Source: Desulfobacteraceae bacterium 4572_130 (GTDB taxonomy: Bacteria; Desulfobacterota; Desulfobacteria; Desulfobacterales; Desulfobacteraceae). Taken from it: DNA of 64,000 nt. The DNA lies in the NCBI GenBank assembly GCA_002084425.1, contig NBLN01000002.1, forward strand, positions 124,001 through 188,000, in the 5' to 3' direction. Below, one piece after another: positions 8,687 to 17,938 of the stretch. The translations under genes and the position numbers were made by a program. The number at the start of each line of letters is the position of its first letter. The stretch's first letter is position 1. The notes beneath the pieces were generated by a model. That model was not told the origin of the DNA. It saw only the letters and a program-made list of their open reading frames with translations, and did no database searches.

Positions 8687-9700
8687 ATGTGTAGATACTA
8701 TGACCAAGTAATTATAGGAGACAGTTTAGAAGTATTAAAAGGGATAGATAGTAATTCTATAGATTTAATAATTACATCACCACCATATTTTCAACAAAGA
8801 GATTACGGTAATAGAAATTTAGGTATTGGAAATGAAAATTCAGAAAATAAGTATTTAGAAAATTTATTTGAAATTTTTTATGAAAGCGTAAGAGTTACTA
8901 AATTAACGGGTACAATAGTTTATAATATCGGAGATAAATATTTGAATGGTGGATTGTCTTTAATACCATATAAATTTGCAGTAAGAGCTATAGAAAGTAA
9001 AAAGGTTTTTCTTGTTAATAATATTACTTGGGCAAAACTCAATCCAACTCCACGCCAAGACAAACGAAAATTAATCCAATCAACAGAGCCTTTTTTTATT
9101 TTTGCAAAAACAAAAAAATATCAATTCAGTTTAGAAAACTATTTAAAGCATCTTGATGAATTAAATAGGAAACAAGGGATACCTTCTAAAAAATTAGGAA
9201 GAACATATTTTGAGTTGATTGCAAATTCTGAACTTACAAAAACAGAGAAAGAAAATGCAGAGCAACAACTTAATAAAGCGATACAGTCTGTCTATAAAAG
9301 AGAAATAAGTGGTTTTAGAATGAAAATAAGAGGGATTCACAAGCTTGCTTATGGTGGACAAGCAGGGGGTAGGAATAATCAGATTATTAATAATGGCTTT
9401 ACAATAATTAAAATAAATGGAAATAAATTAAAAAAGGATATTATAGAAAGTCCTGTTGAAATAACAAAGGACAATAAACATCCTGCTGTTTATCCTTTAT
9501 ATATTATTCAGGAATTAATTAAATTATTAACAGAAGAGGGTGATATCGTTTTAGACCCATTTAATGGTAGTGGGACAACCTGTTTAGCAGCAAAAAATTT
9601 AAAAAGACATTATATAGGAATAGATATAAATCCTGAATATGTAAATTTAGCAAAAAATCGTTTGAAACATAATAAATATGAACAGGAATTATTTATATGA
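8687..9700 (+). CDS. Beta-class site-specific DNA methyltransferase
   Basis: A 337-aa amino-methyltransferase. Catalytic motif IV TSPPY is near residue 30, preceded by GDSLEVLKGIDSNSIDLI, and the SAM-binding motif I DPFNGSGTT is near residue 290, followed by GIDINPEYVNLAKNRL; motif IV before motif I is the beta arrangement. The SPPY form is common for N4-cytosine enzymes but also occurs in N6-adenine ones, so the modified base is not settled. It is a stand-alone type II modification enzyme rather than an HsdM. It overlaps the downstream endonuclease gene by ATGA, so both would be made together and protect the host from the nuclease. Confidence 0.88.
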   Translation: MCRYYDQVIIGDSLEVLKGIDSNSIDLIITSPPYFQQRDYGNRNLGIGNENSENKYLENLFEIFYESVRVTKLTGTIVYNIGDKYLNGGLSLIPYKFAVRAIESKKVFLVNNITWAKLNPTPRQDKRKLIQSTEPFFIFAKTKKYQFSLENYLKHLDELNRKQGIPSKKLGRTYFELIANSELTKTEKENAEQQLNKAIQSVYKREISGFRMKIRGIHKLAYGGQAGGRNNQIINNGFTIIKINGNKLKKDIIESPVEITKDNKHPAVYPLYIIQELIKLLTEEGDIVLDPFNGSGTTCLAAKNLKRHYIGIDINPEYVNLAKNRLKHNKYEQELFI

Positions 9701-10836
9701 AAGAGAAAAAGATTTTAGAGCAGGCGTATAAAAAAGCCCAAAAATTACTAGAAGAAAATAAATTATATAAGTTTAAGCCCACAATAAAAATAGATATTGA
9801 TTTGTTAATTGCTAAAATTGAAAAAAACAAATCAATTGTATCAGCATTAGTAACAAGTCTTGTTAAAAAAATTATAGATTCTAAACAAGATATTCGTTTA
9901 CATAGAATCGATTTTCAAAATGGATATTCTGCTAGAAGTTTAGATACAAAAGTTACAAGTCCTTTTTTTAAAGAAAAATTTCCTAAATATGCAAATAAAG
10001 AAAGTGCTTTTCTTACACTCGCTACAAGAGAAAGAATTAAATGGACAAAAAATGATGGGAATAATTTAAAAATTCGAAATAAAGATTTGAAAAATAGCTT
10101 TTTAAATGTGTTTGACCAAATAGAAGTCCATAATAAAAGACCTCAAAATTATTTGCATTATCTTTTTGTCAAACTAATTGAATTATCAAAGAATGATGAT
10201 TTAATTTTTCAATTAGCCGCAAAACAAAATAAAAAAATTGGATTACTTAATATTAACTTGATTTTAGAAATGTTAAACAATCATTTTAATTCAAAATTAA
10301 GTTCTCGGTTGCCCGTAATAGCAATTTATTCTATTTATGAAATTTTAATGCCTATTTTAAAGCGCTATGAAAATAAAAAACTAATGCCTTTACAGGTTCA
10401 TACATCATCTGACAAACATGGTTTTGGTGATATTGAAATATATGATTTTAAAAATAATCCTTTTGAGATAGTTGAAATAAAACATAAGATTCCAATAAAT
10501 AAATATTTGATTTTTGACATTGTTAAAAAAATACAAAACACTAAAATTAATCGTTATTATATTTTAACAACTTTTATTACAGGCTTTGAAAATAATGAAA
10601 CAGAAAAAATGGTTAATAAATTTATAATAGAAGTTAAAAAACAAAGAAGTATTGATATTATTGCAAATGGCATAATAACCACTTTAAAGTATTATCTGCG
10701 TTTTATTGATAATTATAATTTGTTTATTGAAACTTATACACAGAATTTAATAAATGATGCAAAATATTCAACAGAAGTAAAAGTATCGCATATAAAAAAA
10801 TGGACTGAAATATTAAAAGAATATGGTATTGAATAA
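9697..10836 (+). CDS. Putative type II restriction endonuclease
   Basis: A 379-aa protein translationally coupled to the methyltransferase. A candidate PD-(D/E)XK nuclease core is visible around residues 242-265: GFGDIEIYDF, then EIVEIKHK, giving Asp, Glu and Lys in the right order and spacing. Upstream is GYSARSLDTKVTSPFFKEKF and a further SAFLTLATRERIKW segment that looks conserved, perhaps for DNA recognition. I recall similar segments in some type II enzymes (possibly the SacI group) but cannot confirm. Recognition sequence is unknown. No frameshift is seen, so the system may be active. Confidence 0.75.
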   Translation: MKEKKILEQAYKKAQKLLEENKLYKFKPTIKIDIDLLIAKIEKNKSIVSALVTSLVKKIIDSKQDIRLHRIDFQNGYSARSLDTKVTSPFFKEKFPKYANKESAFLTLATRERIKWTKNDGNNLKIRNKDLKNSFLNVFDQIEVHNKRPQNYLHYLFVKLIELSKNDDLIFQLAAKQNKKIGLLNINLILEMLNNHFNSKLSSRLPVIAIYSIYEILMPILKRYENKKLMPLQVHTSSDKHGFGDIEIYDFKNNPFEIVEIKHKIPINKYLIFDIVKKIQNTKINRYYILTTFITGFENNETEKMVNKFIIEVKKQRSIDIIANGIITTLKYYLRFIDNYNLFIETYTQNLINDAKYSTEVKVSHIKKWTEILKEYGIE

Positions 10837-10922
10837 CTTATATAATAAATCATTTTTATCTGACATTTTCCCACTAATTTTAAAAATGCAGAACAACTCA
10901 ATCGTTAGGATATAATAATTAA

Positions 10923-11999
10923 ATGTCAATTATTCATAAATACTGGTTAAGGGAATTTATAAAGTTTTTTTTAATTGTTCAAGTGATTGTCCTTTGTATA
11001 TTTGTTTTTGTTGACTATCTTTCTAATATAAATAAATTTTTAAAATTTGATTTTACACTTTTAAATGGTTTTAAATATGTTTTTTTGAAAATTCCTTTTA
11101 TGTTTGTTCAGCTTACCCCGGCAAGTGTTATTATTGCAGTAATTGTTGTTTTTGGACTTATGAATAAAAATAATGAAGTTATTGCTTTAAAAACAAGTGG
11201 GATAAGTATTTATTATCTTATTAAACCTTGCTTATATTCAGGAATTTTTCTTGGGTTGCTTATGTTTTTTCTAGGAGAAATACTGGTTCCTGTAACAATG
11301 TCTAAAGCAAATTATATTAAATATTCAGGGTTTAGAAATAATACAGAAGCTTATACAGCAAAAGAGGATATTTGGATAAAACAAGAAAACAAAATAATTC
11401 ATTTTAAATATTTTAATCCTTTAGATAAAACTGTGTCTGGGATTTCATTAACATTTTTTACTGACAGTTTTAAAATAAAAAAAAGAATAGAGGCTGAAAC
11501 AGGAAAATTTAAAAATAATATGTGGTATTTTTCAAATATTTTACAACAAAATTTTAATGAAAAGTCTGGAAAATCAAAAATTAAATTTCATAATGAAAAA
11601 TCATTTAAACTTAATATTAAACCCCATGATCTAGAAAAAATTATAATAAAATCCAATGAATTAAGTTTTATTGGGCTTAAAGCATATATTAAAAAAATTG
11701 AAAAACAGGGGTATGATGCAACAATATATAAAGTTGATTTTTGGGGTAAAACAGCTTTTCCTTTTATCTGCGTGATAATGGCTATATTAGGTGCTGCAAT
11801 TGGCATGGGACTCTTGGTAAGACAGAATATATCTCTGGGTATTGGTCTGGGCATTGGCATATCTTTTCTTTATTGGATAATGTATGGATTTTGTATGTCT
11901 CTGGGATATGGAAAATTTTTATATCCCTTTGTGGGCGCTTGGACAGTTAATTTGTTTTTTATCTGCTTTTCTATTATTTATCTTATTAATGTAGAATAG
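10923..11999 (+). CDS. lptG: LPS export ABC transporter permease LptG
   Basis: A 358-aa permease, paralog of the protein at 7502. It begins IHKYWLREFIKFFLIVQ, carries the family segment GLMNKNNEVIALKTSGISIYYL near residue 80-100, a periplasmic domain from about 130 to 265, and three C-terminal helices with a glycine-rich GLGIGISFLYWIMYG. With LptF it forms the inner-membrane channel driven by the LptB ATPase, which is not in this window. Followed 10 bp later by waaA, so it heads an LPS core operon. Confidence 0.85.
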   Translation: MSIIHKYWLREFIKFFLIVQVIVLCIFVFVDYLSNINKFLKFDFTLLNGFKYVFLKIPFMFVQLTPASVIIAVIVVFGLMNKNNEVIALKTSGISIYYLIKPCLYSGIFLGLLMFFLGEILVPVTMSKANYIKYSGFRNNTEAYTAKEDIWIKQENKIIHFKYFNPLDKTVSGISLTFFTDSFKIKKRIEAETGKFKNNMWYFSNILQQNFNEKSGKSKIKFHNEKSFKLNIKPHDLEKIIIKSNELSFIGLKAYIKKIEKQGYDATIYKVDFWGKTAFPFICVIMAILGAAIGMGLLVRQNISLGIGLGIGISFLYWIMYGFCMSLGYGKFLYPFVGAWTVNLFFICFSIIYLINVE

Positions 12000-12009
12000 A
12001 TTTTTTTAT

Positions 12010-13308
12010 ATGATAATCTTATACAATATTTTTCTTTGTTTTTTATTTATAATCTTTATTTTTTTCCTTCCATTTATTTTATTATTTTCAAAAAAAAGAA
12101 GAGCAAATATTTTACAACGCCTTGGAATAATAAATATTTTTCTTAAAAAAAAGTCTGAAAAAAAACGAATTTGGATACATGCTCTTTCATTTGGTGAAGT
12201 AAAATCAGCTTATCCTTTAATAAAAGCATTAGAAAAAAATAAAAAAGATTTTGAATTGATTTTTACTGCATCAACAAAAACAGGGTTTGATAAAGCCTGC
12301 AATCTTTTCCTTAAAAAAAAAAATTCTATGGTAAATCAAGTTGGATATTTCCCGTTTGATTTTTTATTTTCCCTTAGACAAATTTGTTCAAGAATTGAAC
12401 CTGATATTGTTTTAATTATTGAAACTGATTTATGGCCAAATTTTCTTTTATATATGAGAAAAAGAAAAATTCCTGTTTTTCTTGTAAATGCCAGACTTTC
12501 CCATAAATCATTTAAAAAATATCTGTGGTTTAAAAATTTCATTGGTTTTATTTTTTCATTATTTTCAATAGTTATGGTGCAAACAAATAAAGATAAAATT
12601 AAATTTAAAAAATTGGGAATTAATGCCAATAAAATTAAGGTTCTAGGAAATATTAAATTTGACCAGTCAACCCCTGAAATATCTGAAAATCATATTCAAT
12701 TAATTAAAAAACAGTTTAAAAAAAAAACAAAGATATTTATTGCAGGCAGTACCCATAAAGGTGAGGAGGAAATTCTTGTTAATTGCTTTTTAAAATTAAA
12801 AAATCAGTTTAATGATTTTTCCATGATTATAGCTCCAAGAGATATAAAAAGAGCAAATCAAATAAAAAAAATATTTTTTAAAAAAAAGGTGAATTCTGTT
12901 TTAATCACAGATATTGAAAAAAAATCTCAAAAAAAATCATGTTATGTTGTGATTATTGATATTATGGGTATTCTTGCCGGACTTTATAAAGTTTGTGATA
13001 TTGCATTTATTGGAGGTTCCCTTGTAAAATCAGGAGGTCATAATCCTCTTGAGCCTGCCTTTTTTTCCAAACCAATTTTTTTTGGTCCTTATATGACAGA
13101 TTTTTCCCTTATTAGTGAAATGCTTATTAAAAATAAGGGAGGTTTTATGGTTTTAGATAAATATGAGCTTATTAAAAAAACCAAAGATATATTAGCAGAT
13201 AAAGTTAAAGCAAATCATATGGGAAGCAAGGCAGAGGAGATTTTTTTATCTAATAAAGGAGCTGTTAAAAAAACTGTTAAGCAAATATATAAATGGTTAA
13301 GTGATTAA
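12010..13308 (+). CDS. waaA: 3-deoxy-D-manno-octulosonic acid (Kdo) transferase
   Basis: Transfers Kdo from CMP-Kdo to lipid A precursor at the cytoplasmic face of the inner membrane. The 432-aa protein has an N-terminal membrane anchor (residues 1-28), then RIWIHALSFGEVKSAYPLI near 53-71 with the catalytic Glu, ETDLWPNFL near 138, LVNARLSHKSFKKY, the donor-site GGSLVKSGGHNPLEPA near 336-351, and FGPYMTDF. The order with lpxK and waaF fits one lipid A/core pathway. Mono- or bifunctional behaviour cannot be judged from sequence alone. Confidence 0.93.
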   Translation: MIILYNIFLCFLFIIFIFFLPFILLFSKKRRANILQRLGIINIFLKKKSEKKRIWIHALSFGEVKSAYPLIKALEKNKKDFELIFTASTKTGFDKACNLFLKKKNSMVNQVGYFPFDFLFSLRQICSRIEPDIVLIIETDLWPNFLLYMRKRKIPVFLVNARLSHKSFKKYLWFKNFIGFIFSLFSIVMVQTNKDKIKFKKLGINANKIKVLGNIKFDQSTPEISENHIQLIKKQFKKKTKIFIAGSTHKGEEEILVNCFLKLKNQFNDFSMIIAPRDIKRANQIKKIFFKKKVNSVLITDIEKKSQKKSCYVVIIDIMGILAGLYKVCDIAFIGGSLVKSGGHNPLEPAFFSKPIFFGPYMTDFSLISEMLIKNKGGFMVLDKYELIKKTKDILADKVKANHMGSKAEEIFLSNKGAVKKTVKQIYKWLSD

Positions 13309-13401
13309 GACTTAGATAAAAATATAAATATTTCAGAGGCAGATTTTATGTATCTGTTATAAATTATAGCTGCAGAAAAAATGCAAAACAAGCAATTTAC
13401 T

Positions 13402-13425
13402 GGAACAATTACCTGGGATTGTTCC
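13402..13425 (+). other. Stem-loop between waaA and lpxK
   Basis: GGAACAAT and ATTGTTCC form a perfect 8-bp stem around an 8-nt loop. No T-run follows, so it is not a clear terminator; it could be an mRNA processing or stability hairpin, or an operator dyad. Confidence 0.4.
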
Positions 13426-13478
13426 TAGTCATTATATCCTGAAAAAATTTAAAGATTAATTAAGTTTCTAATAAAAAA

Positions 13479-14666
13479 ATGAAATTAATAAAAAAACTTG
13501 AAAAAAAAATTATAGAAATTTCAGGCTCTGATATTAAAATAAATTTTTTTTCCTTTGAGCAGATTCTTGTTTTATTATCTTTTGTTTATGAATTTGCAGT
13601 AAAAATTTATTTTTTATTTTATAAAAACAAAATGTTTGAAACAAAAAAACTTCCATGTATTGTTATTTCTATTGGAAATATTGTTGCAGGAGGAACTGGA
13701 AAAACTCCTATGGCAATATATATTGCAGAACTTGTAAAAAAAATGGGTCTTAAACCTGTTGTTTTAAGCAGAGGGTATAAAAGTAAACTTGAAAAAAAAG
13801 GTGGAATTGCAGGAAATGGGAAAAAAGTTTTTTATTTGCCAAAAGATGTTGGGGATGAACCATTTATGATGGCAAAAATACTTTCCTTTCCTGTTATTGT
13901 TGGAAAAAACAGATTTAAATCAGGCATGATTGCCATTAAAAGTTTTAATCCTGATGTAATTATTCTAGATGATGGACTTCAACATATAAAACTTAAAAGA
14001 GATATTAATATTGTTCTTCTTGACTTTGAAAAACCTTTGGGAAATGGACATCTTATTCCCTTGGGAAGATTAAGGGAGCCTTTAGCAAACATTAAAAAAA
14101 GAACAGATTTTTTTATTTTTACAAGATGTTTAAAAAATAAAGATACCAAGCAATTTAATACAGAAAATATAAAATTTGATTTTAAATCTTTAAGTCAGAT
14201 TTTTATGAAAAAGCCCTTTGCTTTAACTTGTCATCAACCCTTTATTTATTGTTTTATAAAACAAAATAAAATTATAGAAAAATTTTTTTTAAATCCTGAT
14301 ATGCTTAAGGGAAAAACAGCAGTTCTTTTTTCAGGCATTGCAGATAATTTCCAATTTAAAAAAACAGTTGAAAATTATAAAGTTATAGTAAAAAAGCATT
14401 TTAAATTTAAAGATCATTATATGTATAAAACTAGTGAAATTACTGAAATAATAAAAAAAAGCAAAAAATTAAAAGTAGATATTCTTGTTACAACTCAAAA
14501 AGATTATGCAAGATTTAATGAAAATATTTATTGGGATATAGATTTAGCAATAATTGGAATTAAAATAGATTTTATTAAGTATAAAGAAAAATTTAAGTTT
14601 TTTCTTAAAAAGAAAATTATGGAGCAGAACCCAAAACATGAACAGTCAACATCAAATATTAAATAA
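13479..14666 (+). CDS. lpxK: Tetraacyldisaccharide 4'-kinase
   Basis: Phosphorylates the 4' position of the lipid A disaccharide. The 395-aa protein has an N-terminal membrane-associated segment near 25-45, the Walker A region ISIGNIVAGGTGKTP ending near residue 76, VLSRGYKSK, DVGDEPFMMAK, the Walker B DVIILDDGLQHIKL near 163-176, and LIPLGRLREPL. A C-terminal VTTQKDYARF is typical. The enzyme is a little longer than E. coli LpxK (328 aa), with a Lys-rich tail. A dyad lies in the 170 bp before it, and palindromic repeats lie after it. Confidence 0.93.
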   Translation: MKLIKKLEKKIIEISGSDIKINFFSFEQILVLLSFVYEFAVKIYFLFYKNKMFETKKLPCIVISIGNIVAGGTGKTPMAIYIAELVKKMGLKPVVLSRGYKSKLEKKGGIAGNGKKVFYLPKDVGDEPFMMAKILSFPVIVGKNRFKSGMIAIKSFNPDVIILDDGLQHIKLKRDINIVLLDFEKPLGNGHLIPLGRLREPLANIKKRTDFFIFTRCLKNKDTKQFNTENIKFDFKSLSQIFMKKPFALTCHQPFIYCFIKQNKIIEKFFLNPDMLKGKTAVLFSGIADNFQFKKTVENYKVIVKKHFKFKDHYMYKTSEITEIIKKSKKLKVDILVTTQKDYARFNENIYWDIDLAIIGIKIDFIKYKEKFKFFLKKKIMEQNPKHEQSTSNIK

Positions 14667-14729
14667 AAAACAAATATTATATGATTTTGCTATTAGGCTT
14701 TAACACCAGCTTGATAGCAAATTGTTGTC

Positions 14730-14759
14730 CTCATGTCCACGCTGGAGCGTGGACATGAG
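14730..14759 (+). repeat. GC-rich palindrome, perfect copy
   Basis: Fourteen-base arms CTCATGTCCACGCT and AGCGTGGACATGAG pair perfectly around GG. It is far richer in G+C than its surroundings. A second copy lies at 14851-14880 with CC at the centre, and both are followed by GAGANTGTGT-TAATAAT-like sequence. It resembles REP-type palindromes. Confidence 0.8.
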
Positions 14760-14850
14760 AATGTGTAATAATTCAAAAATATTTTATTTGCTGGTTTGTT
14801 TATGCTTGATCTCTAAAGTGGAATTTTAGTCCCGTAAGTACTAATTTATC

Positions 14851-14880
14851 CTCATTTCCATGCTCCAGCGTGGACATGAG
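14851..14880 (-). repeat. GC-rich palindrome, imperfect copy
   Basis: CTCATTTCCATGCT and AGCGTGGACATGAG with CC at the centre, so in the opposite sense to the copy at 14730. A third core ACGCTCCAGCGT lies at 14906-14917. The rest of the 434-bp gap between lpxK and waaF shows no gene. Confidence 0.75.
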
Positions 14881-15100
14881 ACTGTGTTAATAATGCACAA
14901 ATAAGACGCTCCAGCGTTTTTATATGTATTTTTATGGTGGAACCATAGAGATAAGAAAAATTATTCATCATTATATTAGATTATTAGCTTTACCCTTTAT
15001 ACGCCTTTTTCTTTTTTGATAAGCCCAAGGAAAAAAAAAGCAGTTGATGAGCTTGTTAAAGCACGATTATTAAGCTTATTAAAATATATAAAAAAAATTT

Positions 15101-16150
15101 ATGAAACCAATTAAATTAAAAAATAATAACAATCCTAAAATTTTAATAAGAGCAGCAAATTGGATTGGCGATGCAATTATGACAACTCCTGTAATCAGAG
15201 CCCTTAAAAAAAATTATCCTGATTCCCATGTAAGTATTCTTGCAAAGCCCTGGGTTGTTCCTGTGTTTGATAATAATCCATATATTGATAAAATTATTTT
15301 GTTTGATGATAAAAAAACACATAAAAAAGGTTTTGGGTTTTTAAGGCTTGCAAAGGATTTACGAAAATACAAATTTGACATCAGCATTTTAATGCCAAAT
15401 TCTTTTAGTTCTGCTTTAATAACTTTTTTTGCAGGAATTCCTCAAAGAGTTGGTTTTAATACAGATACAAGAACCTTGCTTTTAAACAAATGTGTAAAAC
15501 TTAATCCTCAATTAAAACAAGGTCATCTTATTAATTATTACTTAGGAATTTTAAAAGGTGTAAATCTTAAAACTTATGGTCAAGATCTTGACCTTTTTAT
15601 GACTATAAATGAAAAAAAAAATGCACAAAAAATTTTAAAAAATCATCAGATAAATATAAAAAAACCAATAATTGGAATTAATCCCGGTGCAACTGGTATA
15701 ACTTCTAAAAGATGGTTTCCTAAAAGATATGCTGAAACAGCTGAAAAACTTGCTAAAATTTATAATGTTAAAATTATTATATTTGGAAGTAGCAAAGAAA
15801 AAGAATTAGGTGATTATATTGCAGAAAAATCTGGAAATGTTTGTGTTAATCTTGCAGGAAAAACAAATTTAAGACAGGCATTTTCCTTAATTGAAAAATG
15901 TTGTCTTTTTATTACTAATGATTCAGGATTAATGCATGCAGCAGCAGGTTTTAATATTAATCAAATTGCTTTAATAGGTCCCACAAATCACATTGCAACT
16001 GCTCCTTTAAGCTCCAATACCCACCTTATCCAAGTTCCAGTAATGTGCAGCCCTTGTAAAAAATTAATCTGCCCCATTGACCATAAATGTATGACAAAAA
16101 TCACTAGTAATATGGTTATAGAAAAAGCTCGGATAATTTTAGAAAAATAA
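15101..16150 (+). CDS. waaF: ADP-heptose:LPS heptosyltransferase II
   Basis: Adds the second heptose to the LPS inner core. The 349-aa GT9 family protein starts ILIRAANWIGDAIMTTPVIRAL at residues 11-32, has FAGIPQRVGFNTDTR, the C-terminal donor domain IGINPGATGITSKRWFP near 195-211, and TNDSGLMHAAAGF near 271-283. WIGDAIM and the position after Kdo transferase favour WaaF over WaaC. A C-terminal CSPCKKLICPIDHKCM stretch with four cysteines follows the WaaF pattern seen in many proteobacteria. It ends convergently to the NlpC-like gene. Confidence 0.92.
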   Translation: MKPIKLKNNNNPKILIRAANWIGDAIMTTPVIRALKKNYPDSHVSILAKPWVVPVFDNNPYIDKIILFDDKKTHKKGFGFLRLAKDLRKYKFDISILMPNSFSSALITFFAGIPQRVGFNTDTRTLLLNKCVKLNPQLKQGHLINYYLGILKGVNLKTYGQDLDLFMTINEKKNAQKILKNHQINIKKPIIGINPGATGITSKRWFPKRYAETAEKLAKIYNVKIIIFGSSKEKELGDYIAEKSGNVCVNLAGKTNLRQAFSLIEKCCLFITNDSGLMHAAAGFNINQIALIGPTNHIATAPLSSNTHLIQVPVMCSPCKKLICPIDHKCMTKITSNMVIEKARIILEK

Positions 16151-16232
16151 TATTTTAAAAAACAAAAAAAATATCATGAACTTGTAAAAAGCTAATTTTG
16201 ATAAAAAAGATAGCTATATAAAAATTTCATAA

Positions 16233-17336
16233 TCATGTTTTTCTCGATATTAATGTTGCCTTAGGGCTAAATGATGATAATTTTGACATATCCATGGCCC
16301 CAAGAGTAATTTTTAATCCTTGTTTTCTATTTTTTGCAAGGTTAAACCAGTTTTGTATTTCCTTTGCTAAATTTTCTTCTCCAACACCTTTATGTCCATT
16401 TTTTCCATTAATATTATTGTCTATTTCTCCAGAATTAATAAATGTCCATGTATTATTATTTTTTGACACAATACCTGTATGACCCTTGGTGCGTGTTGAA
16501 AAGGAAAGAATCTGACCTTCTTTAAGCAGATTTTCCATATCCAGCATAATTTTTTTTGCTTCTTTATCAGGGTTTCCTATACTTAAAATACTTTTTTTAA
16601 ATACATTGATTCCAGATGTAGCAACTATTCCTTCACCATTAAAAAAATGATTATAATCAAATCCACGATCAAGGGCAGCCTTCATTAAATGTTTACCAAG
16701 TCCTCCCTTGCCCTGATATTTGACCCCAATATTTTTTAAGCCTCCAACAATAAGCTCATAACAGTCCATTTGGGAATAATCTTTGCCAATAAATTTTCTA
16801 ACAGCCTGAGCAAGTTTGGTGGAATCAGCTTTTAAAGAAGGAGTTTTAGAAAAATTAAATTCAGAAGCAACCATTCTAGGCATTTTATTAAAGATATTTG
16901 TAGATTTTGAAAAATCTGTATTATTATTAAAATTACTATATTCATTTTTTGAAAATTTTATATTATTATTAGAATTACTATATTCTTTAACTTTATCTCC
17001 CCATATTAATTCCCGTGTTTCAGAATTTAGAAAAATTTCAGTATTAGGTTTTATTTTTGTAAAAGATTTACTAGAATTTATGTCATTATAAATAATATCC
17101 CAGCAATCTCTTTTAAATTTAGTACTATAAATAAGTTGTGATACAGTTGAATTTTTATTGTTTATTTTCCCAAGGGAAACAAGCTTGTTACTTGTATTAT
17201 TGGCAACTTGATTTTTATTTAAAATAAATTTTTCCAAGATTTCATTAAAGTCTTTTTTGATTTTTGCGTCTATCAAATTTTTTTGTAAAGTTTGGGCTTT
17301 TAAACTATTTATATTTTTTAAATTATTAATCTGCAT
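16233..17336 (-). CDS. NlpC/P60-like peptidoglycan hydrolase-type protein
   Basis: A 367-aa protein with a C-terminal domain resembling papain-like NlpC/P60 enzymes: SQMDCYELIVGGL supplies a candidate catalytic Cys near residue 190 and TKGHTGIVS a candidate His near 287, with NTWTFINSGE after it. NlpC/P60 enzymes cut peptide stems in peptidoglycan. The first 170 residues are Asn/Lys/Ser-rich and low in complexity, with an imperfect duplication SNSNNNIKFSKNE / SNFNNNTDFSKST, and there is no signal peptide or membrane segment. An unusual export route or a flagellar or cytoplasmic role is possible. It is alone on its strand. The domain call is moderate because overall spacing differs from textbook members. 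Confidence 0.65.
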   Translation of the reverse strand: MQINNLKNINSLKAQTLQKNLIDAKIKKDFNEILEKFILNKNQVANNTSNKLVSLGKINNKNSTVSQLIYSTKFKRDCWDIIYNDINSSKSFTKIKPNTEIFLNSETRELIWGDKVKEYSNSNNNIKFSKNEYSNFNNNTDFSKSTNIFNKMPRMVASEFNFSKTPSLKADSTKLAQAVRKFIGKDYSQMDCYELIVGGLKNIGVKYQGKGGLGKHLMKAALDRGFDYNHFFNGEGIVATSGINVFKKSILSIGNPDKEAKKIMLDMENLLKEGQILSFSTRTKGHTGIVSKNNNTWTFINSGEIDNNINGKNGHKGVGEENLAKEIQNWFNLAKNRKQGLKITLGAMDMSKLSSFSPKATLISRKT

Positions 17337-17480
17337 TTTCTAAACTCCCTTTAGAAACTATTGACGGTGTTTAAAAACTTTTTATTTTTATTGTCTCAGT
17401 TTTTTTTAAAATAGAGCTTGTATATAAAAATTTTTTACTTGACCATTTTTTCGTCAAAATAGAACTTTTGTATAAAGCTC

Positions 17481-17514
17481 TTTATTAATATCTGCCTATA
17501 ACAAAGGATGAAAT
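17481..17514 (+). repeat. 33-bp repeat, copy 1
   Basis: TTATTAATATCTGCCTATAA and following AAAGGATGAAA match 27302-27335 (TTATTAATATCTGACTACAA, then AAGGGATGAAA) with few changes. On the minus strand both copies read S-S-x-V-x-x-R-Y-stop. Confidence 0.5.
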
Positions 17515-17688
17515 AGAAGCCTGGTGTTGTATATAGACACTTATAGCAAATACAGCAAATTCTATGCCATATACCTTAAGGGCAGGGCATTCAATAAAAG
17601 CTGTATTATCCTGAATAAAAATATAATGTTTTAAAGTGCAATATATACCTATTGCTTGACAATAATATGCTATATATTGTAGCTCCAA
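17485..17688 (-). CDS. Possible small hypothetical protein
   Basis: An open frame of 67 codons in a 600-bp intergenic stretch. The translation (for example IFIQDNTAFIECPALKVYG) is less Lys/Asn-biased than random frames here and looks protein-like, but I recognise no family and the start lacks a clear ribosome site. Its last codons overlap a 33-bp word at 17481-17514 that recurs at 27302-27335 with the same C-terminal reading, so it could be part of a decayed or mobile sequence. The rest of 17337-17938 shows only a duplicated AAAATAGARCTT-type word. Confidence 0.3.
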   Translation of the reverse strand: MELQYIAYYCQAIGIYCTLKHYIFIQDNTAFIECPALKVYGIEFAVFAISVYIQHQASISSFVIGRY

Positions 17689-17938
17689 TTATATAATTTT
17701 GTGTTTTATAATAAATAATTGATTGTTCTTTTCTGGTATAGATTTAAATGATTTTTTTTATATTTGTTTTATGAAGATAACAGAATATATAACCTGCTAT
17801 AGCATGAATAATCTCGTAATTTTGACACTAATTTTGGAATTTTGTTCTTGCTTGACAAGTTATATCTTGAAGATTAAAATAATTGTTTAATTTTTAAATC
17901 AATTTTAATTAAACAGATGTAATTATAGGAGAATTTTT

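Larger units (their letters stand above)
8678..10919. mobile_element. Inserted restriction-modification segment
   Basis: Two R-M genes lie between lptF and lptG, which are usually neighbours. The 9-bp word TATAATAAT occurs at 8678-8686 just before the methyltransferase start and again at 10911-10919 just before lptG. It may be a target duplication or chance in AT-rich DNA. No transposase, integrase or tRNA is present, so the route of entry is unknown. Confidence 0.4.

Noticed and set aside
16294-17091. Plus-strand open frames inside the NlpC-like gene
   Set aside because: They are opposite-strand shadows; residues are compositionally odd and no motif is present.
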